Source: Streptomyces sp. WMMB303 (GTDB taxonomy: Bacteria; Actinomycetota; Actinomycetes; Streptomycetales; Streptomycetaceae). Taken from it: a stretch of DNA of 64,000 nt. Below the pieces are notes generated by a model. It had not been told where the DNA came from and did not search any database. It saw nothing but the letters and a program-made list of their open reading frames with translations. The translations under genes and the position numbers were made by a program. This document shows, piece after piece, positions 42,218 to 53,489 of this stretch. Location: NCBI RefSeq assembly GCF_029351045.1, contig NZ_JARKIN010000001.1, positions 3,770,501 to 3,834,500 of the forward strand, given 5' to 3'. Numbering within the stretch: position 1 is the stretch's first letter; the number at the start of each line of letters is the position of its first letter.

Positions 42218-43147
42218 TTGACGGTGGGAGGAGCCTCGGCCTGGCTGCTGTCGGCAGGCCTGCCCTTGATCCTCCTGGCGCTGAGCCTGCCGGTGTGGCA
42301 CTGGCGCTGGCCGCGGGCGCCGGTGCTGCTGCGCGAGGCGGCGCTCGTCTCCACGGTCTTCCTGATCTGGCAGATCCCGGCCCGCATGTCGGCGGGGAAC
42401 CTGGAGCCGGCTCTCGACCGGGCACGGTGGATCTACCGCTGGGAGCAGCGCCTGCGCCTGCCGGACGAGGTGGACTGGCAGCAGGCCGTGCTGCCCCACC
42501 CGTGGCTGGTACAGGCGGCCAACTTCTACTACGCGGTGATGCACTTCGGGGCGATGGCGGCGCTGCTGGTCTGGCTGTTCTGGCGGCACCGGGACTCCTA
42601 CGGCCGGGTGCGCACCTACGTCGTCCTGGTCACGGTGGTCTCCCTGCTGATCCAGCTCGTCGCGGTGGCGCCGCCACGGCTGCTGACGCGGCTCGGTTTC
42701 GCGGACACGGCCGAGCGCTACGGGCAGTCGGTCTACGGCAGCGGGCCGGGAAGTGTGGTGGCCGACGAGCTGTCGGCCGTCCCGTCCGTGCACGTGGCCT
42801 GGGCGGTCCTCGTCGCCGCTGTCGTCATCCGGTTGGGCCACCGGCGATGGCGGTGGCTGGTGGTCGCCCACCCGCTGCTGACCCTTGCCGTGATCGTGGT
42901 GACCGCCAACCACTTCTGGCTCGACGCCGCGGCCGCCGTCGCCGTACTGGCGGTGTGCGCGCTGCTGCAGTGGTCCGTGCGGGCCTGCGCGCACCGGATC
43001 GGCAGGGCAGTCCGGCGCACTCCCGTCTCGGCGGACAGCCCGGCGTGCGGAAACGGGGACCCGTCCGGACCGCCGGAGGGATCGGACGGGTCGAGAAACA
43101 CCGAGGGAGGGAACCGCGCGTCCCGGGGCCCGCACCCGCGGGGGTGA
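42218..43147 (+). CDS. PAP2-family membrane phosphatase/transferase
   Basis: A 309-residue membrane protein with about six helices. The PAP2 core motifs are PSVHVAW and, 40 residues on, NHFWLDAAAA; the usual SRxxxxxH reads ANHFWLD, as in the inositolphosphotransferase-like branch. It probably transfers or removes a lipid phosphate at the outer membrane face. The start is TTG 42218 with AAAGGAG 9 nt upstream. The last 55 residues are polar and disordered. Confidence 0.85.
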   Translation: MTVGGASAWLLSAGLPLILLALSLPVWHWRWPRAPVLLREAALVSTVFLIWQIPARMSAGNLEPALDRARWIYRWEQRLRLPDEVDWQQAVLPHPWLVQAANFYYAVMHFGAMAALLVWLFWRHRDSYGRVRTYVVLVTVVSLLIQLVAVAPPRLLTRLGFADTAERYGQSVYGSGPGSVVADELSAVPSVHVAWAVLVAAVVIRLGHRRWRWLVVAHPLLTLAVIVVTANHFWLDAAAAVAVLAVCALLQWSVRACAHRIGRAVRRTPVSADSPACGNGDPSGPPEGSDGSRNTEGGNRASRGPHPRG

Positions 43148-43294
43148 CGGCGGCCCCGCGTGCGGGCGACGATCCGGGCGCCGCCGGTGCGTCCTCTTCG
43201 TCCTGGACCGAGGCGGCCCTAGGCTGCGCGGGCCGACAGTTCCGGCGCTGCCCAGCCTGCCGGGACTGTCGGTCTCCGACCGCGGTGGCGGCTC

Positions 43295-43984
43295 TCAGCG
43301 CAGTTCGCTGAAGCGTTCGGTCGCCCGGGTGCGTCCGGCCACGATGAGGGTGTCGTCCGCCTGTACCACCGTGTCGGGAGTGGCGTAGCTGAAGCCTTCG
43401 CCGGGCCGCTTGATGGCCACGACGGTGATCCCGTAGCGGGTGCGGACGGCGCTGCTGGACAGCGGGATGTCGAGGACGTCGGGCGGCGGGGTGGTCTTGA
43501 CCATGGCGAAGTCGTCCTCGAATTCGATGTAGTCGAGCATGCCGCCGCGGACGAGGTGCGCGACACGCTGCCCCATGTCGTGCTCGGGGAAGACGACGTG
43601 CTGGACACCGAGCTGGGTGAGGATGCGGCCGTGGGCTTCGCTGGTGGCCTTCGCCCACACGTTCTCGATCCCGAAGGAGATCAGCAGCGAGGCGGTGAGG
43701 ATGCTGGCCTCCAGGTCGGTGCCGATGGCGACGACGGCGCGGTCGAACTCGTGGACCGCGAGCTGCCGCAGGGCGTCCTCCTTCGTGGAGTCGGCGCGCA
43801 CGGTGTGGGTGAGCGAGCCGGAGAGGGACTGGACGACCTCGGGGTTCTCGTCGATACCCAGGACCTCGGTGTCCTCGTCCACGAGTTCGAGTGCCAGGGA
43901 CCGGCCGAACCTGCCGAGCCCGATGACCACCACGGAGTCGCGGTGGGAGCCGCGGCGGTTCCGGTTGCTGCGCTTCCTAGCCAA
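43295..43984 (-). CDS. trkA: TrkA-family potassium uptake regulatory protein
   Basis: A 229-residue peripheral gating subunit. It has an RCK-N Rossmann domain (VVVIGLGRFGRSLALEL, with an acidic residue in GIDENPE for NAD binding) and an RCK-C domain at the end. It controls the TrkH channel encoded directly upstream. The start is TTG 43984, which overlaps the trkH stop by 8 nt and has GAGGAG about 9-10 nt upstream within trkH. The N-terminal ten residues are very basic. Confidence 0.92.
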   Translation of the reverse strand: MARKRSNRNRRGSHRDSVVVIGLGRFGRSLALELVDEDTEVLGIDENPEVVQSLSGSLTHTVRADSTKEDALRQLAVHEFDRAVVAIGTDLEASILTASLLISFGIENVWAKATSEAHGRILTQLGVQHVVFPEHDMGQRVAHLVRGGMLDYIEFEDDFAMVKTTPPPDVLDIPLSSSAVRTRYGITVVAIKRPGEGFSYATPDTVVQADDTLIVAGRTRATERFSELR

Positions 43985-45320
43985 TGACAGGTCGCTCCTC
44001 GGGAAGGTCGTACATACGGACGCGCAGCCGCAGGGCCAGCGCGGAGGCGACGGTGATGGGACCGAGCCGCCCGATGAACATCAGTACCGTCAGCAGGACC
44101 TGTTCACCCCCGGGCAGTCCGGAGGTGATGCCGGTCGAGAGTCCGACGGTGGCGAAGGCCGAGGTCACCTCGAACAGCGACTGGTCCAGGCTGAAGTCGG
44201 TGAAGACCATGAAGACCAGCGTCGAGGTCGCGACGGCGGCCACCGAGAGCAGCACCACCGTCAGGGCCTGCCGCTGGAGGTCGCCGGGCAGCCGGCGGCG
44301 GAAGATGTCGACCGCGCCCTCGCCGCGGATCTCCGCGTAGAGCACGAAGAACAGTACGGCGAAGGTGGTGACCTTGATGCCTCCGGCGGTACCGGCGCTG
44401 GCGCCGCCGATGAACATCAGGACATCGGTGCCCAGCCAGGTGGCCGGGCTCAGCGCACCGGTGTCGACGCTGTTGAAGCCCGCGGTGCGCGGCATGACGC
44501 CCTGGACGAATCCGGCCAGCAGCTTCCCCCGCACGTCCAGCGGGCCCAGCGTCGCCGGGTTGTCCCATTCCAGAGCGGTGACGAAGGCGCTGCCGCCGAC
44601 CAGGAAGACCGCCGAGGCCCCGAGCACGATCTTGGTGTGCAGGGACCAGGTGCGCGGTCTGCGGAATCTGCGGCGCAACTCGAACAGCACCGGGAAGCCG
44701 AGGCCCCCGGCGATCACCGCGGCCGACAGCGGCAGGCAGATCCACGGGTCGGTGACGAAACCCATCAGGCTGTCGGAGTAGAGCGCGAAGCCCGCGTTGT
44801 TGAACGCCGAGACGGCGTGGAATACGCCCAGCCACACCGCGCGCGGCAGGGACTCGTCGTAGGCGGTGGCGAACCGCCCGGCCAGGATCGCCGCGGTGAC
44901 CGCCTCCAGCAGCAGGCTGACCTTCACCACGCGGACGACGACCGTGCGCACGTCGCTCAGGCCCAGGGTCTTGGTCTCGGTCGCGGCGGTGAGCCGGGCC
45001 CGCAGCCCCATCCGGTGGGAGACCAGCAGCACCAGCCAGGAGGCGAACGTCATGATCCCGAAGCCGCCGACCTGGATCAGCGCGAGGATCACCGCCTGCC
45101 CGAACCCGCTCCAGTAGCCGGGGGTGTCGACCACGACCAGCCCCGTCACACACACCGCCGAGGTGGAGGTGAACAGCGCCTCCAGCCCGGTGGCCGAGCC
45201 TGTCCCGGCCTTGGCCACCGGAAGCATCAGCAAACCGGTCCCGATGCCGATCGCCATGGCGAAGCCGACCACGACCATCTGGGCGGGGTGCCGCACGCGG
45301 GGCCGCCACCGGGTCACCAC
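43977..45320 (-). CDS. trkH: TrkH-family potassium transporter
   Basis: A 447-residue ion-conducting subunit with four M1-P-M2 repeats. Filter-like segments are seen in STSAVCVTGLVV, in AVSAFNNAGFAL, in MPRTAGFNSVDTG and in SAFATVGLSTGI; the first repeat has VCVTG. I chose the GTG at 45320 because GGAGGG precedes it by 6 nt; an ATG at 45347 would add nine residues. It forms an operon with trkA. Confidence 0.92.
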   Translation of the reverse strand: MVTRWRPRVRHPAQMVVVGFAMAIGIGTGLLMLPVAKAGTGSATGLEALFTSTSAVCVTGLVVVDTPGYWSGFGQAVILALIQVGGFGIMTFASWLVLLVSHRMGLRARLTAATETKTLGLSDVRTVVVRVVKVSLLLEAVTAAILAGRFATAYDESLPRAVWLGVFHAVSAFNNAGFALYSDSLMGFVTDPWICLPLSAAVIAGGLGFPVLFELRRRFRRPRTWSLHTKIVLGASAVFLVGGSAFVTALEWDNPATLGPLDVRGKLLAGFVQGVMPRTAGFNSVDTGALSPATWLGTDVLMFIGGASAGTAGGIKVTTFAVLFFVLYAEIRGEGAVDIFRRRLPGDLQRQALTVVLLSVAAVATSTLVFMVFTDFSLDQSLFEVTSAFATVGLSTGITSGLPGGEQVLLTVLMFIGRLGPITVASALALRLRVRMYDLPEERPVIG

Positions 45321-45482
45321 AGCACGCCCTCCGCCCCGCACACACATCCGACGTTTGTTCGCACCGGGAGACGATAAGCAATCGCGCCGCGGTCCTGGGA
45401 ACCGGTACCCCCGATGGCCGCGCGGACCTGCCCCGCGGGCCGGGAACCACCCGGACGTCGCCACCGCACCGGCCGCAGCACG

Positions 45483-45517
45483 GCCGAGGCCGCAGCCTCG
45501 TCGGCTGCGGCCTCGGC
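45483..45517. terminator. terminator hairpin after the BCCT transporter gene
   Basis: A perfect 15-bp stem (45483-45497 with 45503-45517) and a 5-nt loop TCGTC. It lies 40 nt past the stop of the BCCT gene, on the minus strand, and before the trkH promoter. Confidence 0.75.
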
Positions 45518-45556
45518 TTCCGGTACCCGGCACCTGCGGCGCCGGTCACCGGGGTG

Positions 45557-47314
45557 CTACTTCTTGGCGCCTTCGGACGTGCTCTTGGCGGAGGACTCGA
45601 CCGCGTCGGAGAGCGTGCCGTGCTCCAGGCTGTCCTCGATCGCGGCCACGGTCTGGTCGATCAGCTCCTCCTGCTGCTTCTGCTCCTTGGCCCGCAGGTA
45701 CGCCTGGCGCTCCTGGTGGAAGGACTTCAGCGTGGCGATGCACATGCCGATCATCACGATGCTGAACGGCAGCGCGATGACGATCGCCGCTGTCTTCAAG
45801 GTGTTCAGCGACGCGGCTCCGGCACCGAGATCGGAGGCCAGCAGCAGCGCGATGGCGACGGCACCCTCGGCGAGCGCCCAGAACACCCGGCTCCAGACCG
45901 GCGGGTTGGGGTCGCCGCCGGAGGCCAGCATGTCGACCACGTACGAGCCGGAGTCCGAGGAGGTGACGAAGAACAGCACGATCAGCAGGATCGACACACC
46001 GGCGACGAACTTGCCACCGGGCAGCGTGTCGAGCATCTCGAACAGCGCGTTGTTGGTGCTGATCGCGCCGTCGTGGACGTAGTCGTGCTTGTCGTTCATC
46101 TGCTGGAAGAGGCCGGTGCCGCCGAAGATGGCGAACCAGACGAAGGTCAGCAGAGTGGGGACGAGCAGCACGCCGCAGACGAACTGGCGCACCGTGCGGC
46201 CGCGGGAGATGCGGGCGATGAAGATGCCGACGAACGGCGCCCAGGAGATCCACCAGCCCCAGTAGAAGACGGTCCAGCCGTTGACCCAGCTGGTGCCCTC
46301 CTTGCCGTGGGCGGCGCCGGTGTCGAAGCTGAGCTGCAGCACGTTCTGCAGGTACCCGCCGACGTCCTGCGCCAGCCCGTTGAGCAGGAACACCGTCGGC
46401 CCGGCGATCAGCACGAAGAGCATGATGATGGCTGCCACGCCCATGTTGATGTTGGACAGCCACTTGATGCCCTTGCCGATGCCGGTGACCACCGACACGG
46501 TGGCGATGCCGGTGATGCAGGAGATCAGGACGACCAGCAGCAGCTTGCTGTTCGGATCGTCCACCCAGCCGAGGAAGTTCATTCCGCTGGCGACCTGCAT
46601 GACGCCGAAGCCGAGCGAGGTCGCCACACCGAAGAGGGTGCCCACGACCGCGACCGTGTCGATGACGTTGCCCAGGAAGCCGTTCACCCTGTTGCCGAGG
46701 ATCGGCTCCAGCGCCCAGCGGATGGAGACCGGACGCCCCTTGCGGTGCACGGAGTAGGCGACGGCCAGCCCGACGACCACGTAGATCGCCCAGGGGTGGA
46801 TGCCCCAGTGCAGGAACGTCTGCACCATGGCGAACTGCTCGCGGGCGGCCGCTCCCTCGCCGATGCCCGGCCGGGGCGCGTGGAAGAAGTTCAGCGGCTC
46901 GGCGACGCCCCAGAAGACCAGACCGATGCCCATGCCTGCGGCGAACAGCATGGCGAACCAGGAGAGCGTACTGAACTCCGGCTTCTCATGGTCCTTACCG
47001 AGCTTGATGTCCCCGTAGCGCCCGATCCCGATCCAGATGACGAAGATCACGAAGAGCGAGACCAGAGCCATGTAGAACCAGCTCAGGTTGCCGACGATCC
47101 CGTCCTGAATATTCTGCACCTGCTCAGCGGCCGTGTCCTGGCCGATGACGGCATAGAGCACGAAGAGCAGGATGACGGCGGCCGAGGGGTAGAAGACCCA
47201 CGGCGCGATCGAGCCATCTCTCGGTGGCGCCGGAGGCTTCGCCTCCGGCTCTTGGTCAGATGTTCTGGCCGTTGTCTGCGCAGCCACGCGTTCATCCTTT
47301 GCGGTCAGGTTCAT
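45557..47314 (-). CDS. BCCT-family betaine/choline/carnitine transporter
   Basis: A 585-residue transporter with 12 helices that imports a quaternary ammonium compatible solute such as glycine betaine. The substrate box in helix 4 and the GMGIGLVFWGVAEPL segment are present, as is WISWAPFVGIFIARISRGRT. The C-terminal 80 residues form a charged, osmosensing-type tail (EQKQQEELIDQTV). The ATG at 47314 has only a weak ribosome binding site. Placed next to TrkA/TrkH it makes a salt- and osmotic-stress island. Confidence 0.93.
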   Translation of the reverse strand: MNLTAKDERVAAQTTARTSDQEPEAKPPAPPRDGSIAPWVFYPSAAVILLFVLYAVIGQDTAAEQVQNIQDGIVGNLSWFYMALVSLFVIFVIWIGIGRYGDIKLGKDHEKPEFSTLSWFAMLFAAGMGIGLVFWGVAEPLNFFHAPRPGIGEGAAAREQFAMVQTFLHWGIHPWAIYVVVGLAVAYSVHRKGRPVSIRWALEPILGNRVNGFLGNVIDTVAVVGTLFGVATSLGFGVMQVASGMNFLGWVDDPNSKLLLVVLISCITGIATVSVVTGIGKGIKWLSNINMGVAAIIMLFVLIAGPTVFLLNGLAQDVGGYLQNVLQLSFDTGAAHGKEGTSWVNGWTVFYWGWWISWAPFVGIFIARISRGRTVRQFVCGVLLVPTLLTFVWFAIFGGTGLFQQMNDKHDYVHDGAISTNNALFEMLDTLPGGKFVAGVSILLIVLFFVTSSDSGSYVVDMLASGGDPNPPVWSRVFWALAEGAVAIALLLASDLGAGAASLNTLKTAAIVIALPFSIVMIGMCIATLKSFHQERQAYLRAKEQKQQEELIDQTVAAIEDSLEHGTLSDAVESSAKSTSEGAKK

Positions 47315-47792
47315 AGGCCACCAGGTCGAAGGGAGTCTCCGGCCTGTCGCGGCAGCTGCCCCAAAACCTTCATGTCATTCATTACGAAAGGATTACTGTC
47401 AACAGCCAAAACGGAACGAGAGGTTCATCACAGCGCTTACGAGTCGAACCATGCCGTCTGACCAGCACTTCTTTCTGCAGGACGGCGAGCAGGGGGCAAA
47501 CCGGCTGACCCACTCGCGCCCGAAATCCCGAACCGGCACACACGGCGGCGAGTAACGGATCAGCCACACACGGCCCTGTGCAGATGGCGCGGACGGCTCG
47601 GTGCACGGCGGACGGTTGCGGCCCCGCCCCCGCGGAAGCGCGGCGCGCTCCGGCGCAGCACCGTGCACAGCCGCTCCCCCGAGACCCGGGCTCACGTGTC
47701 ATCCCCGCACATCTGGGAACTCCCGCACCAGTAGCCACCCGTACTCAGCACAGCGTGGCCCGGCCGGGCCGGGTCAGCGGGACGGATCCACC
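47315..47792. other. divergent intergenic region between BCCT and Clp genes
   Basis: 478 nt with no credible gene. The part next to the BCCT start (47360-47460) is relatively AT-rich and probably contains its promoter. I found no HspR (HAIR) or CIRCE element for the Clp gene. Weak ribosome binding site GGGACGGA at 47779. Confidence 0.4.
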
Positions 47793-50375
<2,583 letters not shown>

Positions 50376-50829
50376 GGCGCGGCCCCCGCCCACCGCCGCG
50401 ATAGGGGGCCGGGCACGGCGTCCGCCGTACTGACGGGGCGTCAGAGGCAGCGGGCCGCACCGGCTCCGTCTCGCCCGCCTGGAGCATGCCCGCCCGCAGG
50501 CGGGGCCGCTACGGGTTCGGCCGCGAGACGCGCGGGCATGTTCTCCCCGCCGGGCGCGGCAGCGCCGGTCACCGCAGCACGGTCGAGGAGCCACCGTTGG
50601 GAGACGTGACGTCGCAGAAGCGGAACCACGACCGCGTCCCGGAATCCGGATCGCACCCGCCCGGAGACGCCGAGTCGGCGCCGTGGGATGCGCCGGGCCA
50701 CGGCGCCGAGGGCGGGAGCGGCCGCCCCGGGCCGGACGACGGGTACCGGCAGCGAGGGGAGCCGCGGGACGTCTGGTCGGTCGCCGCCGAGCTCGCCGCA
50801 CCTTCGACGCGCACGGGGACGCGCAGGGC
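50376..50829. other. region between Clp and MazG-like genes
   Basis: 454 nt. The last 80 nt hold a reading frame (…WSVAAELAAP, up to about 50795) that looks like the lost N-terminus of the MazG-like gene in another frame; see the finding. The rest shows no gene and no strong hairpin. Confidence 0.4.
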
Positions 50830-51162
50830 ATGACGCGTGAGCAGCAGTGGACGCTGCAGGTGCTGAAGCTCGCGGAGGAGACGGGCGAGGCCGCCCAGGC
50901 GGTCATCGGCGTCCAGGGCACGAACCCGCGCAAGGGTCACAGCCATGCCTGGGAGGACGTCCAAGCGGAAGTGGCGGACGTGGTCATCACGGGTCTGGTC
51001 GCCCTGGCCCGGATGCGGCCGGAGGACGCGGCGGAATACCTCCAGCGGCAGCTCGCGCAGAAGGCGGCCCGGTTCCCGGACACCGGCCGGGCCGGCCGGG
51101 AGCCCTCTGCTGTGGAGAGCGGACGGGCGCAGCCCTCCGGCACCCGGCGGTCGACGGCGTAG
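50830..51162 (+). CDS. MazG-like nucleotide pyrophosphohydrolase-related protein, N-terminus probably frameshifted
   Basis: A 110-residue ORF with the helical metal-binding core of MazG-like NTP pyrophosphohydrolases: LKLAEETGEAAQAVIG with an ExxE set, and EVADVVITGLVAL with the later ExxD. The typical first helix (a W-x-x-V-x-x-L segment) is missing from this frame, but WSVAAELAA occurs just upstream in another frame, so one base may be lost or gained near 50795. As written, translation from the ATG at 50830 would give a core without its first helix. The C-terminal 35 residues are disordered. Confidence 0.55.
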   Translation: MTREQQWTLQVLKLAEETGEAAQAVIGVQGTNPRKGHSHAWEDVQAEVADVVITGLVALARMRPEDAAEYLQRQLAQKAARFPDTGRAGREPSAVESGRAQPSGTRRSTA

Positions 51163-51230
51163 CGGAAGGCGCCGGTGTCCGCGCTGACGAGGCAGTGACG
51201 GGCAGCCCCTTGTCGGGCACACCGGCGGTC

Positions 51231-51716
51231 TCAGGGCGCGGTCAGCGCGGTGAAGTCCTGTACGAAGCGGGTGAGGAGGCGGGCCAGGGCCGCGCGGTCC
51301 GGCTCCGGCCAGTCGCGCAGGGCCTCGGCCACGATGCTGCCGCGGAACTGTCTGACGCGGGCGAGCAGCGCCCACCCCTCGTCGGTGAGCACCAGGAGGG
51401 AGCGCCGCCCGTCCCGCTGGTCGGCCTCCCTGCGCAGCAGCCCGGCGTCCCGCGCCTGGGCGGCCAGCCGACTGGCACGCGGCTGGTCGACCCCGAGCAC
51501 CGTGGCCGCCTCGGTGACGGTGAGCGAGCTGCCCGCCTCGCCCTCGGCCGCGACCGCGTCCACCAGTTCGACGACCGCGTCCGGCGGCCCGGCGTGCGGT
51601 CCCGTGCGTTCACCGCGCCGCTCCGCGAGCCGGGCCAGCGCACGCCGCTTCTGCACCCGGCGCAGCGCGGCCAGCGCGGACTCCAGGGCCGCGACCTCGG
51701 GTTCCGGGTTGTTCAC
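51231..51716 (-). CDS. MarR-family transcriptional regulator
   Basis: A 161-residue winged-helix regulator. The HTH is LTVTEAATVLGVDQPRASRL and the wing is ADQRDGRRSLLVLTDEG, the DxRxxR motif typical of MarR. The N-terminal 35 residues form a helix for dimerisation. The start is GTG 51716. It is divergent from a second MarR-like gene across 88 nt that contain two copies of a palindromic operator (51741-51774). Confidence 0.9.
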   Translation of the reverse strand: MNNPEPEVAALESALAALRRVQKRRALARLAERRGERTGPHAGPPDAVVELVDAVAAEGEAGSSLTVTEAATVLGVDQPRASRLAAQARDAGLLRREADQRDGRRSLLVLTDEGWALLARVRQFRGSIVAEALRDWPEPDRAALARLLTRFVQDFTALTAP

Positions 51717-51740
51717 GGCACGCTCCCGCCCAGCTCGTCA

Positions 51741-51774
51741 CATGTCAAAATACATTCACATGTTATTTTACATG
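51741..51774. promoter_or_regulatory. doubled MarR operator in the divergent promoter region
   Basis: Two copies of CATGT-N6-ACAT(G): 51741-51756 (second half ACATT) and 51759-51774 (exact). They start 18 bp apart, and the A+T-rich spacers overlap the only plausible promoter elements of both genes. Confidence 0.6.
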
Positions 51775-51804
51775 TATTACTCTCCTCAGGGGACGGAGAC
51801 CGGC

Positions 51805-52254
51805 ATGGACGCGACCAAGCCCATCGGATACTGGCTCAAGCACCTGCACGACCTGCTGGAGCGGCACTTCGACGCCACCCTCGCCGATCTGGACGTCGGC
51901 CGGCGGCACTGGCAGGTGCTGAACACGCTCAGTCGCGGCCCGGCCTCGCGCGAGGAAGTGATAAGCGCGCTCGCCCCGTTCCGGGAGGCGGGAGCGGTGG
52001 AACCGGCGGAGATTCTCGACGGCCCCGGGAACAGTCTCGCCGCCCGCGGATGGACAACCGCCGCGGGACGACACATCGGCCTCACCCCGGAGGGCCGCGC
52101 CGCGCATGCCCGGATCGCCGACCGGGTCGCCCGCAGCCGCCGCACCGTCCTGGGCGAACTCACCCCCGAGCAGTACACCGCGACAGTGCACACCCTCTCG
52201 GTCATGGCGGCGAACGTGGAGGCCGACCTCGCCTCCGGAGGGCGCCCGGCCTGA
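51805..52254 (+). CDS. MarR-like winged-helix protein
   Basis: A 149-residue protein with a MarR-like fold: an N-terminal dimer helix (IGYWLKHLHDLLERHF), an HTH-like part (HWQVLNTLSRGPASREEVISAL), and a wing ending ITLTPEGR-like IGLTPEGRAAH. It lacks the DxRxxR wing motif of the divergent gene. The ATG at 51805 follows GGAG. It probably shares the doubled operator with its divergent partner. Confidence 0.85.
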   Translation: MDATKPIGYWLKHLHDLLERHFDATLADLDVGRRHWQVLNTLSRGPASREEVISALAPFREAGAVEPAEILDGPGNSLAARGWTTAAGRHIGLTPEGRAAHARIADRVARSRRTVLGELTPEQYTATVHTLSVMAANVEADLASGGRPA

Positions 52255-52284
52255 ACGCCGAGCCTCCGGGCGGCCGGGGCCGGC

Positions 52285-53304
52285 TCAGGCAGGCGGGGCC
52301 GGCAGCGCGGCGAGCCACTCGGTCAGCATCCGGTTGATCTCCTCCGGACGCTCCTGCTGGATCCAGTGGCCGCAGTTCTCGAGGATGTGCGAGGCGTACA
52401 GACCGGGAAGCGTCACGGGGTAGGCGTCGACGGCCTCGGCCATCGAGGTGGTGGAGGCGTCCCGGCCGCCGCCGACGAACAGCGAGGGCTGGGTGAGCGG
52501 CGCACCGTCGAAGTCCGCGAGCTCCTCCCAGTCCCGGTCCATGTTGCGGTAGCGGTTCAGCGCCCCGGTGAACCCGGTGCGCTCGAACTCCCCCGCGTAG
52601 AGATCGAGTTCCTCCTCGGTCAGCCAGGAGGGCAGCCGCTCGGCGGGGAACCGGTCGCGCATCCGGCCGCCGGGGGCGACGAAGTGCGGGGCGGGTGCGC
52701 CGTCCGCGGGCATGGTCTCCGCGGACAGCGCGGCGTAGACACCCGCGAGCCAGCCGCGCACGTCCGGCTCGATCTCACCCTCCGCCCGGCCGGGCTGCTG
52801 GAAGTAGGAGATGTAGAACTCCTCGCCCCTGCCGATCCGGGAGAAGACCTCGGAGGGCCGGGGGCCGCCCCGCGGGCTGTAGGGGACGCTCAGCATCCCC
52901 ACGGCCCGGAAGACGTCCGGTCGCAGCAGACCGGAGTTCGCGGCGATCGGCGAGCCCCAGTCGTGCCCGACGACGACCGCGGTCCGCTCCCCCAGGGCGT
53001 GCACGACCGCGACGTTGTCCTCCACCAGGTCGAGCATCCGGTAAGCGGCCGTCTCGGCGGGCTTCGAGGAGCGGCCGTAGCCGCGTACGTCGATCGCGAC
53101 AGCGCGGTATCCGGCCGCTGCCAGCACGGGCAGTTGGCGGCGCCAGGAAAACCAGGACTCGGGGAAGCCGTGCACGAGCAGCACCAGCGGACCGGCACCC
53201 TGTTCGACCAGATGGATCCGGCCCGCCGGGGAGGGCACCAGCCGGTGGGTCAGGGGCGGAATCCGGTCGATCCGGTCGGTCTGGTCGGTGGCCTGCCGGG
53301 ACAT
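52285..53304 (-). CDS. alpha/beta hydrolase (epoxide hydrolase-like)
   Basis: A 339-residue alpha/beta hydrolase. The oxyanion motif is HGFPESW, the nucleophile is Asp in VVGHDWGSPIA (G-x-D-x-G), and the final His is in NCGHWIQQE, matching epoxide hydrolases and haloalkane dehalogenases. The HGFPESW motif favours epoxide hydrolase. The ATG at 53304 follows GGAGGGG. The substrate is unknown. Confidence 0.9.
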   Translation of the reverse strand: MSRQATDQTDRIDRIPPLTHRLVPSPAGRIHLVEQGAGPLVLLVHGFPESWFSWRRQLPVLAAAGYRAVAIDVRGYGRSSKPAETAAYRMLDLVEDNVAVVHALGERTAVVVGHDWGSPIAANSGLLRPDVFRAVGMLSVPYSPRGGPRPSEVFSRIGRGEEFYISYFQQPGRAEGEIEPDVRGWLAGVYAALSAETMPADGAPAPHFVAPGGRMRDRFPAERLPSWLTEEELDLYAGEFERTGFTGALNRYRNMDRDWEELADFDGAPLTQPSLFVGGGRDASTTSMAEAVDAYPVTLPGLYASHILENCGHWIQQERPEEINRMLTEWLAALPAPPA

Positions 53305-53419
53305 CTACCCCTCCGGAGCTGCGGAACTGGCGAACGCCGCGCCCGGCCGGCCGGCGACCGGGCACCCTGGCAATGATCATGGGGCCTGCCCCCGCCCGAA
53401 CGCCACCCCCCGTATCCCC

Positions 53420-53447
53420 TCGGGCGTTGACGGTCGGGCGTTGACGG
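53420..53447. repeat. 14-bp tandem direct repeat
   Basis: TCGGGCGTTGACGG occurs twice end to end (53420-53433 and 53434-53447), in the gap between the alpha/beta hydrolase and the MmyB-type regulator. It may be an operator or a replication slippage product. Confidence 0.5.
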
Positions 53448-53489
53448 CGCCGGACGCGCCCCGTCGCGTCCCGCGCCGCGCCCCCGGCG

